DNA of 64,000 nt, taken from the NCBI GenBank assembly GCA_936450465.1, contig OW388289.1:67640420-67704419 (forward strand), given 5' to 3'. Below are positions 46,886 to 58,741 of this stretch, piece by piece. Both the position numbers and the translations under genes were made by a program. The DNA comes from Gibbula magus. Lineage: Eukaryota; Mollusca; Gastropoda; Trochida; Trochidae. Under the pieces are notes generated by a model, which was given only the letters and a program-made list of their open reading frames with translations, ran no database searches and was not told where the DNA came from. Each line of letters starts with the position of its first letter. Positions within the stretch are counted from its first letter, which is position 1.

Positions 46886-49800
46886 TTGTGATTGGATAGC
46901 ACAGTTTTTCAGGGGAAAGAAACATTTTGAAACCGAACACATACCATTGCAGAGGTTAATGTTATCAATCTGCAAAAACAAATACCCCTAATTGAAATGT
47001 TGCCGTAAAGGATTAGAAAATCAGGGAAATGTGTGTGTAGTGAATATATTCCTCTACATTGATCTGCAAGAACGGACTTTGATGTTTTAATGCTTTGTTT
47101 TGTCTTTGCAATTAACAAAGAACATATAATTTTAATGGAGTCATTAAATCAACTAATTGCAAGGGTATAAATCAGTAAAATGTGTTTAGGTTTTAGATTT
47201 ATCAGACTGTGATAACTGAGGATTTTTCGGGAACTATTAAATCTAGGTTGATGTAATATATCATGCCAGTAGTGCAGATGATACTCTTGATCTAGATCGA
47301 AAGCCATTGCCGGTATTTTATATGTTTTATCCTTGAACCTAAAATTGAACTTGACGCAAATAGCTGCTGTGATGCAAGGTTCTGCTTGACAACAACATTA
47401 GAAATATGCCGAAACGCCGCCTTTGCAGAATAAAAAAAGGTTGTATATCAATGGATATTGCTCCCATTCTTCATACATCTTCAAGAATGTCTCTCAAAGA
47501 ACTGGTTTTATGTGTAATGAACAACTAGAAGATGGCGGGAATATGTGACCCATGCTCTCTTTTGTCTTGTTGGTTAGGAATTTGAACATATATGTTTATG
47601 CTTAGTATATATTTAATGGTGCAAAATTTGCAAAGTTCATGAAAGGAAACTGGAAAGATGTTTTTATAGCTAACCGTAGCTATAGTTGACCGTTCATTGT
47701 CAATACCAAGAGAGTCATGAGGTGTCTACTCTTTGCAATCATCAGGTCTAAGTTATAACGTGTAATTATTCCATATAGTCCTTAATGGTATTCATTATAT
47801 ATGTCTCACGTTATTCATTACGTGTATAGTCATATTCATCGCTTGTGTATCATCATTAATTCTGTCTCAGCCTAGAGGCCATTTCGAGTAACAAAGTATC
47901 CTAAGATCACATTAGGTAATAATCAGGACCAAACAGCCTTATGGTATAATGTATTTGTCTTCATGTTCGTGTGTTTAACCATTGCCTGGGATAACGTGTG
48001 CGGAAATAAACTTTCTACAACAATGAGATCTTTATTTGTTTCCCCTCATATTGTATTATACATGTTTTCAGTCACATACATTTATTGAATTCATTTACTC
48101 AATATGTATACACAAAAATTAAAATATACACGTTTTACATATTAAATTGTTTTCAAGAAATTAATTTGATTTTGAATTTCAGTACAGTTCAATCTCCAAA
48201 GTCAACATTTCTATTCTAGATTTAGTGACAATAATTAGGTGTCTATATCGGATGAAAGGATATTCTCTAACGCTAATAGAACTAATAATTGTTAATGAAG
48301 GAGTTGGATATGTAGGATATCATCCGTCTCAATGGATGGACATCAATTAAAGTGAATAACAATGCTGGGTTCATCAGATGGTGCTTTCTATTCTTAAATG
48401 TATTGTAATTGTTTTTGTGATTCAAGAAACGTTGTTCAATGTTCTACTCAACTGATTTGAATTATTAAATAGAGCCCAAAAAACATCACATCACAAAGAG
48501 TACAAAGGTAAGGACTCGATTTTAAATATGAAAGAAAGCATAATGCAAATGTCAAACAACGTGAGATGAAAACTATACAAATTATAGACCTGTCTAAATT
48601 GCATTGTAGCTATCATAGCACATGTATTGCAAATGTAACAATGCTTCCCTTTCCTATTTAGTTTTGTATTTCAGGACGACTAACATATATGAGTGTAGGT
48701 ATACCGGTTGAATTGATTCAATTAATGTATATTAATCGTTGTTGGTATACGTGCCTAGACATCTCAGTTAATTTGATTAAGAAATTTTAGTTGAATAGAA
48801 AGTTACATATATAAGGTTGGAAGAAGGTTAGAAAACATGTGTGACACGCAGCCAAAACTAGTACGACTCTTCAAAGAGCTGGACTATAGAGAAAGCAATG
48901 GATAGTACGTATGCCTACACATGAAATAAAGGGAATTGAATTTCCGAATATTGTAAGAGTTGTAAAATAACACTTCAATTCTTAATTTTAAGTTGCCTTG
49001 ACTTTTGGAAATATTTGTGCTACCCAGTAAATGATGGCAATAGATAACTGCCAACTATCCGATGAGCGAGTTGCAACTTTGCAATATACATGTTAGTCAC
49101 TTGTATGCCAAATATGTAAATACAAAACTCATAGCCTATAAGGATTGGAGACTGCAATTGGAAAAGTGAATTCATTTGAAACAAATACTTCTTTGTTACT
49201 TCTGTCAGTTTTAAATGTGACGTGACACCTTCTTTCAACTTGGGCTGATAAACTTTTAACTGATAATTGATAATTAAACAAGTCTTAACTTATGTGAAGA
49301 TTCAAAATAGTCATAACAATTTACTAATTGTTTTCTAAAATATAATGTTTTGGGTCAAACATTATTTGGTTACTTTTATCCTCGTAAATACTGTCAAACA
49401 TTCGTATAAGTAAATGTATTTTTCAGTGGTAGTCAGAAAAAAACATGGTTGCCAAATGTATCTCTGAGAATTGATTAATTGACGCTGTTGTTGACAATGA
49501 AGTGATTTCCCCGGTTCCTCTAGACATTGTGTATCAAGTTGCATCACATCAAAGAAGATTTATTTCTCTTATGTCAGGCACAATTAATCGTCTGGAAGAT
49601 GACACGTTTGTTTTGTCCGGAAGGAAAGGTTGGCTGTGTCTAAAAGATTACTCTGCAATAATAAGAACGTGTGCAAACCTAAAATAGAAAACCTACAAGT
49701 GATGATTGTAGTAATTGTGAATATGTCCTTATTTGAAGAGTGGTGTCTGGGTTGTCAACCTTTACTGCTTCAATCTTCCATTTTCCGTTCTTCGACATTA

Positions 49801-52498
49801 AGGAAGATCGAACAGATACTATAATTTGATATGTGATAGTTTGACTGTAATCAGATATCGCTTTGCTGTAGACCTTCGACAGATAATGGACTCAAAATGT
49901 ACTTAACGACCAATTGTCTCATTTTAAGAATTTGAAATATACAAGAACATATCATATACAATGTTTTCAAAATAATGTTGATACATCATTGAAATTAAAG
50001 TTATATTGCCTTTTAATTAGAAAGAATAAAAGAACCGAGTCTATCCCATCTACATGTAGTTGCCCATTATGTCGATCCAGTAAGTATAAATTCATCCATG
50101 TCGTTGTCTGTATTGGTGGCTGTTTTTCTTCATTTTGTCATGTGATGAATGTCAGGTGCTTTTAGAACATATCTATAAGTTCGCGAAAGGATCTATGACA
50201 AAGTAGTACCGTGTCCACATACATTGTAAATACCACGGTCGTTCGATACTGTATGAAAGTTTATGATTTGCTAAGCACATTGTGAGTGATGTTGTGAGGA
50301 ACAATTCTTCATGACAACATTAGAATCTAGTTCCTGTATGTTTCTGAATATTTGATTTGCTTACAACTGTCTCAGTTGGGTGTAAACTGAGCAACAAAAG
50401 TAAATGTGGTTACAAAAACATCATTACTTCAAAAATGGTTTCAAGAGAAATGTCAACGTTAAACGGATTTTCTTCAAATATTCCTCGTTGACCTGGTGCT
50501 TCATATGAACTAAACTATCTCAACTTTGCAGATAGGTATTATTTAACATATATAAGATATCAAAATGATAAGTCGCCGAACTAGTTACTTTTGATATGAA
50601 CTTTGTTAAACATAAAAGGAACCTGGCAAACGTGTTTAATATGTTTTGCTCTGTTTACTTCTGCCAGACTGTTCTGGTTTTGAGTAACGCACTGGAACAA
50701 TGGTCACTGATGTCCACCATTCTGTCACTCTTGGCATGTCAGTAGGAGCAACAGAGATAGGGAGGCTGTAGAATAGAGAGAAACCATTGTGATTCTTACT
50801 TGTCACTTCAACAGAGCCTACAGTTCGCTTCATATGCAGAATGTATTATAATTGATTTGGATGTTCCAAGACATGTCAATGTACAAGATACAAATAAATG
50901 ATGCACATACAAACAGCTGAGAAGACCCTAGGGACCTTGAGTCCATCAGTTGTAAAGAACGAAGAGTTCGATATTTACCTCTCCTGGAGAGATTATATAG
51001 TGGTTATCAACACTAGCCTCTGTATTTCAAATTATATCTGTTATGCGTACAGCATAACACATCATTAAAACACTTCACATCCTATCAGATATAGCAATGC
51101 CAAATTATATGTAATATTAACACTGTACACAGATAGATAGAAGATAAGTTATATAAACAGTTCGGAAACATCACATTTTAAAAACTATTAGACAGATTTT
51201 ACCTATTTCCGTAATCACTTGGGTTATAATATACCAATTGTAGCCAATAATGAACACTCTTTTTATGAGTATGTTTACATTGTTATGATCAAATCAATGA
51301 GGCAATCTCAGTTAGTGTATATTTGATTTATGATTTCCATGATACACGCTATTTTTCTTTACTGTACCTCGATTACACATAACATCAGGTTCTTGACGGA
51401 AAATGTGGTTTATGTAATTAACAAAATGTTATGTAAGTCGTCATTATGACCTCATAGAGGAGCCTCAGTTTTCACCCCTGTTGCATGTGAAGCATATTTT
51501 ACTATGTTACTGGCGATGAAAGATTGTAACACTGGTAGCGTCCTTATGTTTATCCAATCATATGTGGGGTGCGACCGACTACTCTCTCTAAGAGATATGA
51601 CTTGTGTGTATCGCATAGATACATCAACTTTTGTCATGTTGACAGTTCTGCAACCAATCAAGACTCTCTATATCTAGCGTGTATATGCAACAGAGATAAG
51701 GATTGAAAAAGTGATTGCAGCTACCTCTGTGGAAAGAGAATTGAGAGTCATAAATAATAATCATATAATGAAATCACTGCACAAATTGTTCTTTTGAAAT
51801 ATGCGGAAAAGAAGAAAGAGAGAACAATCTAGTCGAGTAAAAACAAAAGGCAAAAAAGGATTAATTGTCAATCACTATGGTGCTTGTTCATCAACTGTAC
51901 TTTAGAGGTTAACATAATATGGAGTTGGAAGGTATTTGATTTATCATGATTAGAAAAAAACCTGAGCATTGAGTTTACGATTCGTTATAACAAAAATAAA
52001 TTAATTTAATGAAACCTTATATATTTTAAAACTTTACAGTTTAGAATAACAATTATTGCAGCTTGTTAAATTGATCGTGGTCAAAATCGCACATTTCATG
52101 TTCTTGTTGTAAACACAATGAAATAAATTGGTTCCAAAAAATATCTTTGATCCTTACACATGCCTGTGTAATGCAATCTTTTTAATTCTGTCAAATGCAG
52201 ATTATGCAATAAATATTATATTTAAAGGAATGAACTAAGTTGATAATTTACGAGGATTTGATCAGTTTTATTGGCGACATTGGATCATCCTGTAACCTCT
52301 CATTGTTTCTGATTATGGGGACTGCCAGCAATCACCAGTAATTCCCTAAAAACAAGCATTTAGCAATTATATAACTTTGAGATTGAGTTGCATGAACTCA
52401 TCGGAACAGTTCGCAATATGCGCGCAGTTGCAATTTCTAATTTTTCTTAAGATAATCGTCATCCTCCAAATTGGGAACATACGTGTGAGTTATATTGA
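46886..52498. other. Gene-poor AT-rich sequence
   Basis: No gene or mobile element recognised in 5.6 kb. A minus-strand frame at 50636-50833 has protein-like composition (see findings) but no family or splice partners. Confidence 0.4.
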
Positions 52499-52690
52499 GT
52501 CCCTATTTTGAAGCTTCAGGAGACCTCATTAGTCCGTTGATGTGACATGAATGCGACTGGTCCATTTACTCGCCAGTACTTCTATTACTTCTTTCTGTAA
52601 TCAAAGCTTCACTGTCACCAGTTGGTTACTAGCGGAGAGTGATAAATTAGCTCATTTGAGATTCCTATTTGACATTGTGGGAATTTAAGA
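52499..52690 (+). repeat. Dispersed repeat R, copy 2
   Basis: Counterpart of 46691-46885: CATTAGTCCGTTGATGTGAC and GACTGGTCCATTTACTCGCC. Confidence 0.7.
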
Positions 52691-52754
52691 ATTATACCCC
52701 ACTTCCGGTCTCGTTGCTATGGTTTCTTTTGTTACAAATGTAGGTGTATTAGCC

Positions 52755-52850
52755 TACACTATTACACTTTTTCTGATATACCTACACTTTTTCTGATATA
52801 CCTATACTTTTTTTTTTATATACCATCACTTTTCTAATAGACCTATACTT
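52755..52850. repeat. Short tandem repeat, ~22-bp unit
   Basis: Four imperfect units of TACACTTTTTCTGATATACC. Confidence 0.75.
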
Positions 52851-52940
52851 TTTAACAACTGTGAAACAATGGAGTCAATTTTCTAAATTTTCAAATCTAA
52901 TGATGATACTTTTATAAAATGTATATACATGAACATATAA

Positions 52941-53011
52941 GGCACATGGGATCGAACCAGTGTCCTGTTGCTTTCTGGCTGAACGACCTAACCATTACAC
53001 CACGAAGCCAG
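52941..53011 (-). repeat. tRNA-like sequence (SINE head or tRNA relic)
   Basis: On the minus strand TGGTGTAATGGTTAGGTCG (A-box) and CTGGTTCGATCCC (B-box) are at tRNA spacing with a GGC/GCC acceptor remnant. The anticodon stem does not fold well, so it is not called as a functional tRNA. No family A or B SINE body follows. Confidence 0.5.
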
Positions 53012-53449
53012 TTTAAACTCTGTTAATTTTTCATGGCCAAGTGAATAAGGTTCTTATAATGCGTGATATCACAAATTTCTGTATTTCTTTTTATAATAGA
53101 ATGTAATTTAATTTTGGGTGCAAAAAATGTGAAAAACATATACTGAAAGTTGCTTCTGTTTTCTCTAAACTTTGGCCACGTTGACATGAGCCATGCAGTT
53201 TATAGCGTTAGCTGTACATTTCAGCAAGATACACGTGCATCTGCGTTGACAATACCGTCATTGGGCCATATCAATAATATTTCGAGCCCCAAACATGGGT
53301 AACCACACAACGCAGCAGGGGCTGACCGTACCGGGTGTTGTCACAGATGAGGCCGTATTTGGGTTGTGCGTTTCATACACAAGCTTGTTTACAGCTGTTT
53401 AGAAAAATTATGAAATAGTATCCGTTTACACTCGACCGTAAGTGGGTTA

Positions 53450-53604
53450 TAAGACAGATATACCCATACTTTTCCTCATGTATCAAATGATACCCTACAC
53501 GTTTCCCGTTGGAGCCTTACTCGGCTCCGCCTTGTAAGGCCCCACGGGGAAAAGTGTAGGGTATCATTCGATACACGAGGAAAAGTATGGGTATATCTTT
53601 TACT
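53450..53604. mobile_element. Fold-back (hairpin) element C
   Basis: About 70-bp arms: GATATACCCATACTTTTCCT and ATGATACCCTACAC on the left with exact complements on the right. The tip is GC-rich, GGCTCCGCC within GAGCCTTAC...GTAAGGC. Non-coding. Confidence 0.8.
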
Positions 53605-54004
53605 TATGAATTGAAATCCAAATAAATAGGTTTTGTTTAATGATTTAATAATAGATTATTTTTTTATGGAAAACTCTTTGACCTCATATGCGTGAGGCGT
53701 TATAATTTCATTTAGTCTATATCTATCTTGCAAATTTATTCTTGTGAAATTATTGGAAGAAGAAAGTAGAAATTATTATCTTATGAATATCTAATTGTCA
53801 TGGAATTTCAAAATCATAAATTGTTATTCATCTTCCCTTATAAACAGCGACAGTTCGATGGCGTTTGCAGTCTCAAATGATATCTACTCTAGACAGCTTA
53901 AGTATAGTATATATACATGCATATATTTCAAATGTCAAAATCAAGCTATTAAAAGTGAAGCACGTGCCCTTGCTAGCAATATTTACTTGAACATACTAGA
54001 TTTG

Positions 54005-54483
54005 CACATGTGATATAACTTTGCATGTACATGTGGTATTACTTCACATGTACAAGTGGTATAACTTCACATGTACAGGTGGTATAACGTCACATGTACA
54101 GGTGGTATAACTTCACATGTACAGGTGGTATTACGTCACATGTACAGGTGGTATAACTTCACATGTACAGGTGGTATAACTTCACATGTACAGGTGGTAT
54201 TACGTCACATGTACAGGTGGTATAACTTCACATATACAGGTGGTATAACTTCACATGTACAGGTGGTTTAACGTCACATGTACAGGTGGTATAACTTCAC
54301 ATGTACAGGTGGTATAACTTCACATGTACAGGTGGTATTACGTCACATGTACAGGTGGTATAACTTCACATATACAGGTGGTATAACTTCACATATACAG
54401 GTGGTATAACTTCACATGTACAGGTGGTACAACTTCCAATGTACAGGTGATATAACTGCACATGCACATGTGGTATATAACTT
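54005..54483. repeat. 23-bp minisatellite, about 20 copies
   Basis: Unit CACATGTACAGGTGGTATAA plus CTT or CGT. Copies ending ACGT recur every third unit through the middle (69-bp higher-order period). Because 23 is not a multiple of three, one frame stays open for 66 codons with a 23-residue period; this is not a gene. Each unit contains CACATG and CAGGTG. Confidence 0.92.
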
Positions 54484-56712
54484 AGTGTTCCAGAACAGCA
54501 TTGCTAGAACGATGAATAGAACATGTCAACCACTATGATGGACTAACACAGACTAGGCCAAGCCTAATGATTAGTCTTTGATTCATCTCGTGTTCAGCAT
54601 GTCAGTTGAATGAGGTTTTAAAGCTTAAATATTTGCACTACCCGTATTAGACCTGCTGAGATCACGTATATCCACAATGACCCTCAGAGAATGCCGTGTG
54701 TACTATAATGTTAATTGATATAATTTCCCCTGTGGCATGTAATATGTGTTGACAGAAAACAATATCCGTAAACTAAGTACCAGTAATGATCAATGATGGA
54801 TTTTTGTCAAGTGTTACCCATCTATGGATCAGCGTTTTTATGCTGTGAACATTATAAACGTATGTTATAGCAATATCCTTACTGCTTTATTCAATACATT
54901 CGCTACAAAAACAATAATTTCAATGCAATCAAATTATCCAGATACGTAAGCATTTCGAACAGTCTGCTTTCTCAGGAACTCTAGATTCCCCTGGGTTTGA
55001 ATGCATGTTATGCTTTAGGGCGTTATTCAGATACGCTGTTAGCTTGTTGAATCATGCATTAACGTCATGTGTAATATTCTGCATAGCCTTAAGTAAACAA
55101 TTTCTGAGACAGAATGGAGTTCATGTGTACAGAATGTTAACAATTGTTAGAAAAATTTCTGTAAACATGTATCCTACCCAACATTCCACCTAATGAAAGA
55201 GAGAGCATGAACACTCAGCTGCAGAGAAACGTTACAATACAAAATGCAAGATAAACACGATTGAAACAGAGATACACCATGTTTTCAGAAGGCAACTAAA
55301 CTAAAATCGAAATTTCAAAACATAATCTGTTCATATATCTGAGAAACACACGTTTTCAGAAATCCCATAATCATTGTTTTTAGGATTGTTTCATTGCGTC
55401 CTAGAGTAAAGACGCATCAACAAATTTAAGTTCAAGACGGTTATTCACGTCGACAACATATTTTATCAATTACATTTCTACAAAGTTACCCATCTTTTAC
55501 TGAAACGCCAAACACTATGGGCAAAAACCGTTTTGACAATGTGTATCTGAACTGACATACAAATAAAAGTATCATACTCTAGTGCACTTTTTCCGGCAGC
55601 AGTATTTTCTTCTTTGCGGTGACATTTCTTTTGCGGTTGAGTGTACACAATAAATACATTTTTACAGAGAATCGTGTTTTCGAATGCATACCTGTTCCAC
55701 ATATCACGCAAAGACATAATTCCAACCATACAATAGTGATTTAGTTACATTAGCTAAACACTAGTTTTCACTGCATCTTTAGCTCTACCACCTACACATG
55801 CAACACAGTATATACATCGGAAAAAAGCATTTAGGAAATGGCGGTAGGGAATTTAGTATATGATAAGTTTAATTTAGTTAACTTGAAAAACACGCTGGTA
55901 GCATATACACAACGGTTTGTAAAAATATTATCAATAAACAAATGCCAGATGGCAAAAAGAAGACAGCTCTTTTAAAAGGACTTACCTGATTAGTTAAGGC
56001 GTAACCAATGAAGGTAGTTCATAATATATATGATAATAATATATATTAATGTGTGTACAACATGATGTGTATTAAAGTCATTTAACATAAAATTGAACTA
56101 GAACTTCTAACCTTAAAGCCTACAGGATTGTCTTGAAAGATCGTTAACCTAGTTTAGAAATCCCCCTCCATTAACGCATTCTCGGCAAAGCGTGAGTTTA
56201 AATTAGATTTAACGATTTCGCCATGCCATTTATTCCTGTGATGCTCAGTCATTAGCTAAATGTCGTTTACCTTGAGAAAAAAATCGACAGTGGATACATA
56301 AACCCAGGCAAACATTCCACTTTAAAAACCAAGGTAGCTTATTGTTCCGGAACCTCTACACTATATCAATCATGTAGATTATGAGGAAATATCACTAGTT
56401 AGAACATACAAAAAATACATTATTGTGCAGATGCACGACCTTGAAGAGCTTATGTTCATTCCGTCATCAGGTGAATGTGTGGTGACAAAGTGAGATACAT
56501 TTATACAGAATGTTAACAAGTGTGAGAAAAATGACTGAAGAGATTAATATACATATACAAATTATAAGCGCCAATTGGGTAGCTCGCCAGATTTGGTGGT
56601 AATGTAGAAAAGTTTAGTAAGTTTCAAGTTCATCCTTTGATTGCGGTTTCTTTCTTTCTTTTTCCTCCAGATGGTGATCACTTCCTGGATTTGGGGCGTG
56701 ATGCATCTTCAG
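54484..56712. other. No gene recognised; one repeat
   Basis: Holds the inverted counterpart (55335-55437) of the 37.5 kb repeat. Otherwise nothing identified. Confidence 0.4.
55335..55437 (-). repeat. Dispersed repeat pair, copy 2
   Basis: Reverse complement of 37545-37677. Confidence 0.6.
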
Positions 56713-56989
56713 TTGGAGCACAGTGATATAGTGGTTAGCATGCCGGCCTCTTACCCCAAAGGCCTGGGTTCGAATCCGGGTGGCACCAAAACGTTGTGAC
56801 CTTGGTCTCATGCTGTGTTGTGTCCCTGGGCAAGGCACTTCATCCACATTGCACTCAGTCCACCCAGTTGTTGAAATGGGTACTTGAAGACGAGAAGTTC
56901 GGACCTATATGGCGGAGCGCTAGGTAGAGGCACCTAAAGTACAAATATTAAACTGTATATTATTATTTTATTATTATTAATATTATTAA
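56713..56989 (+). mobile_element. tRNA-derived SINE, family B
   Basis: tRNA head with A-box TATAGTGGTTAGCATGCC and perfect B-box GGGTTCGAATCCGGG (56765-56780), then a body with CCCTGGGCAAGGCACTTCA and CACCCAGTTGTTGAAATGGG, and a TATTATT-type tail. The tail matches the (ATT)n tail of the CR1/L2-like LINE at 41.5 kb, a plausible retroposition partner. The body box recurs at 14.08 kb. The 77-codon minus frame is not a gene. Confidence 0.82.
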
Positions 56990-57219
56990 CGATGGCAGAG
57001 AATAGTTGAACAGGAGTGAGTATATACTCCAAAACGTTGTGCGTCTACGCAATAAACAAGATGTAATCCAGAAAATACTGCCTTCTTAGAAACAATACAC
57101 GGTTAACATTAGTGTTGAATTTTGACTTGAAGTCGACCTATTTAAGCTGACATTTAGAAATTATCACATCAGTGTGACGTTTTTCATCATAAACTTTCCC
57201 TGATGTCATATACCTTATA
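56990..57219. other. Short spacer between SINE and Tc1 element
   Basis: Nothing identified. Confidence 0.4.
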
Positions 57220-57221
57220 TA

Positions 57222-58738
57222 TACTGGCCCAAAAAAGAAACGCATAGCGAGAATGTGTTTTTCAAAGTATGATATCTTTAAAATTAAGGCTTGAAATTTT
57301 GTAAAAGTTACTGCTAAAGTTAGACTATAGTTTTTACGACAATTTCTTGCACTTGGAAACAAAAATTTGTGAATTGCCGCCAAAACGCAGCAGCTCGAAT
57401 CCAACCTGAAAAAATGTGCATGGAGAAAAATCCTAAAGCATGTTGCACGTGCAAATACGGGTACTTAGGCTTGATACCGATGGGTATAAAACCTGGGTAG
57501 TCCCATTGCGAATCACTCGCAGATGCTCCGTATACACGACTCTAAAGATGCCAAGACTTAATGAAGAGTGCAGAAACCAGGCCATTCGACGTCTAGAAAC
57601 TGGCGAAAGTCAGTCAGCAGTAGCCAGGCACTTCAACGATACTCAGAGTACCATATCTCGTCTCTGGCACCGCTACACAGTCCACAACTCCACGAGAGAT
57701 CGACCGAGATCCGGCAGGCCAAGGGTGACAACTCCGGCGCAGGACCGATACATCCGGGTGATGCATCTTTGCAACAGGACAGTCAGTGCCACCTACACAG
57801 CCAACAACATTCCTGGACTTCGTAGAGTATCAGCGCAGACCATCATCAATCGCCTTCGTCAACATGGGATACGTCCTATGCGACCATATACAGCGCCATC
57901 TTTGCAACGCCATCATCGTCGTGCACGTCTGCGATGGAGCAGAAACGTTCGCCCATGGACTCTAGTGCATTGGAGAAGAATCTGGTTCAGCGATGAGTCG
58001 CGGTTCATGCTCTATCGCCACGATGGTAGGATGAGGGTCTATAGACGGAGAAATGAACGTTACGCTCAACACTGTATCCGTGCAATCGATGCATACGGTG
58101 GAGGGAGTGTAATGATGTGGGCAAGCATATCTTTTAATGGTAGGACAAATTTGGTTCACGTGCAAGGAAATTTAACTGCTGTACGCTATCGAGACGAAAT
58201 CCTGCAACGTCACCTTCTTCCCGCAATTGAAAAATTTTTCAACAGGACAATGCCAGACCGCATACTGCGCGTGTTACCATGGATTATCTTGCCAACAGCA
58301 ATGTGAATGTACTGCCATGGCCCTCCAAATCTCCAGACTTGAACCCAATCGAGCATTTGTGGGATTTGTTGGATAGACGGGTACGAAGTCGACAACAACC
58401 ACCGCAGACGCTTCAAGAACTGACCCACGCACTGCTGGATGAGTGGGGAAGAATTCCACAACGCCAGATTCGACGACTCATTCAATCCATGCCCAGGCGA
58501 TGCAGAGCGGTGATCCATGCTCGTGGTGGTAGCACCCGGTACTGACTTCGTCACAGTGATGTCACAATCACAGACGTCCACAGGAGGATTAAATGACTGC
58601 ATTTAGTGGAGGAGACATGCATTTAATGCTGTGAAAAATTTGGTTGTTGTACATTCCATATTTAGTGTGCAATTATGCTGTAAACACATGACAATAAACT
58701 CTGATTTTTCTGTTATGCGTTTCTTTTTTGGGCCAGTG
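57222..58738 (+). mobile_element. Tc1-like transposon, 1517 bp, near-complete
   Basis: Terminal inverted repeats of 25 bp with one mismatch, YACTGGCCCAAAAAAGAAAC at the left (57222) and its complement ending 58738, flanked by TA (57220-57221 and 58739-58740). Contains a full-length transposase broken by one frameshift. Confidence 0.92.
57548..58545 (+). pseudogene. Tc1 transposase, DD34E, single frameshift
   Basis: Starts MPRLNEECRNQAIRRLETGE (helix-turn-helix), with RSGRPRVTT (AT-hook-like GRPR). First catalytic D is in IWFSDESRF. The frame shifts within the A-run/T-run at 58228-58240, apparently by loss of one T. After the shift, QQDNARPHTA supplies the second D and SPDLNPIEHLWD the E, with 34 residues between them. 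It ends MPRRCRAVIHARGG. Without the shift it would be about 332 residues, near the family's 340. The open frame from 57440 includes 36 extra codons before the likely ATG. Confidence 0.9.
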
Positions 58739-58741
58739 TAT

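Noticed and set aside
46719..46940. 73-codon minus frame
   Set aside because: Lies in dispersed repeat R; the second copy at 52.5 kb has several stops in the matching frame.
52941..53011. Functional tRNA gene
   Set aside because: A and B boxes are present but acceptor and anticodon stems do not pair well; kept only as a tRNA-like repeat.
54071..54271. 66-codon periodic peptide with a 23-residue repeat
   Set aside because: Arises because 3 x 23 bp equals 23 codons in a minisatellite without stops; no start context, no flanking coding sequence.
54005..54483. CRISPR-like repeat array
   Set aside because: Units are contiguous with no spacers, and the genome is eukaryotic.
56715..56790. Functional tRNA gene
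   Set aside because: It is the head of a SINE, with body and ATT tail following directly.
57962..58602. Minus-strand frames across the Tc1 element
   Set aside because: Antisense shadows of the Tc1 transposase.
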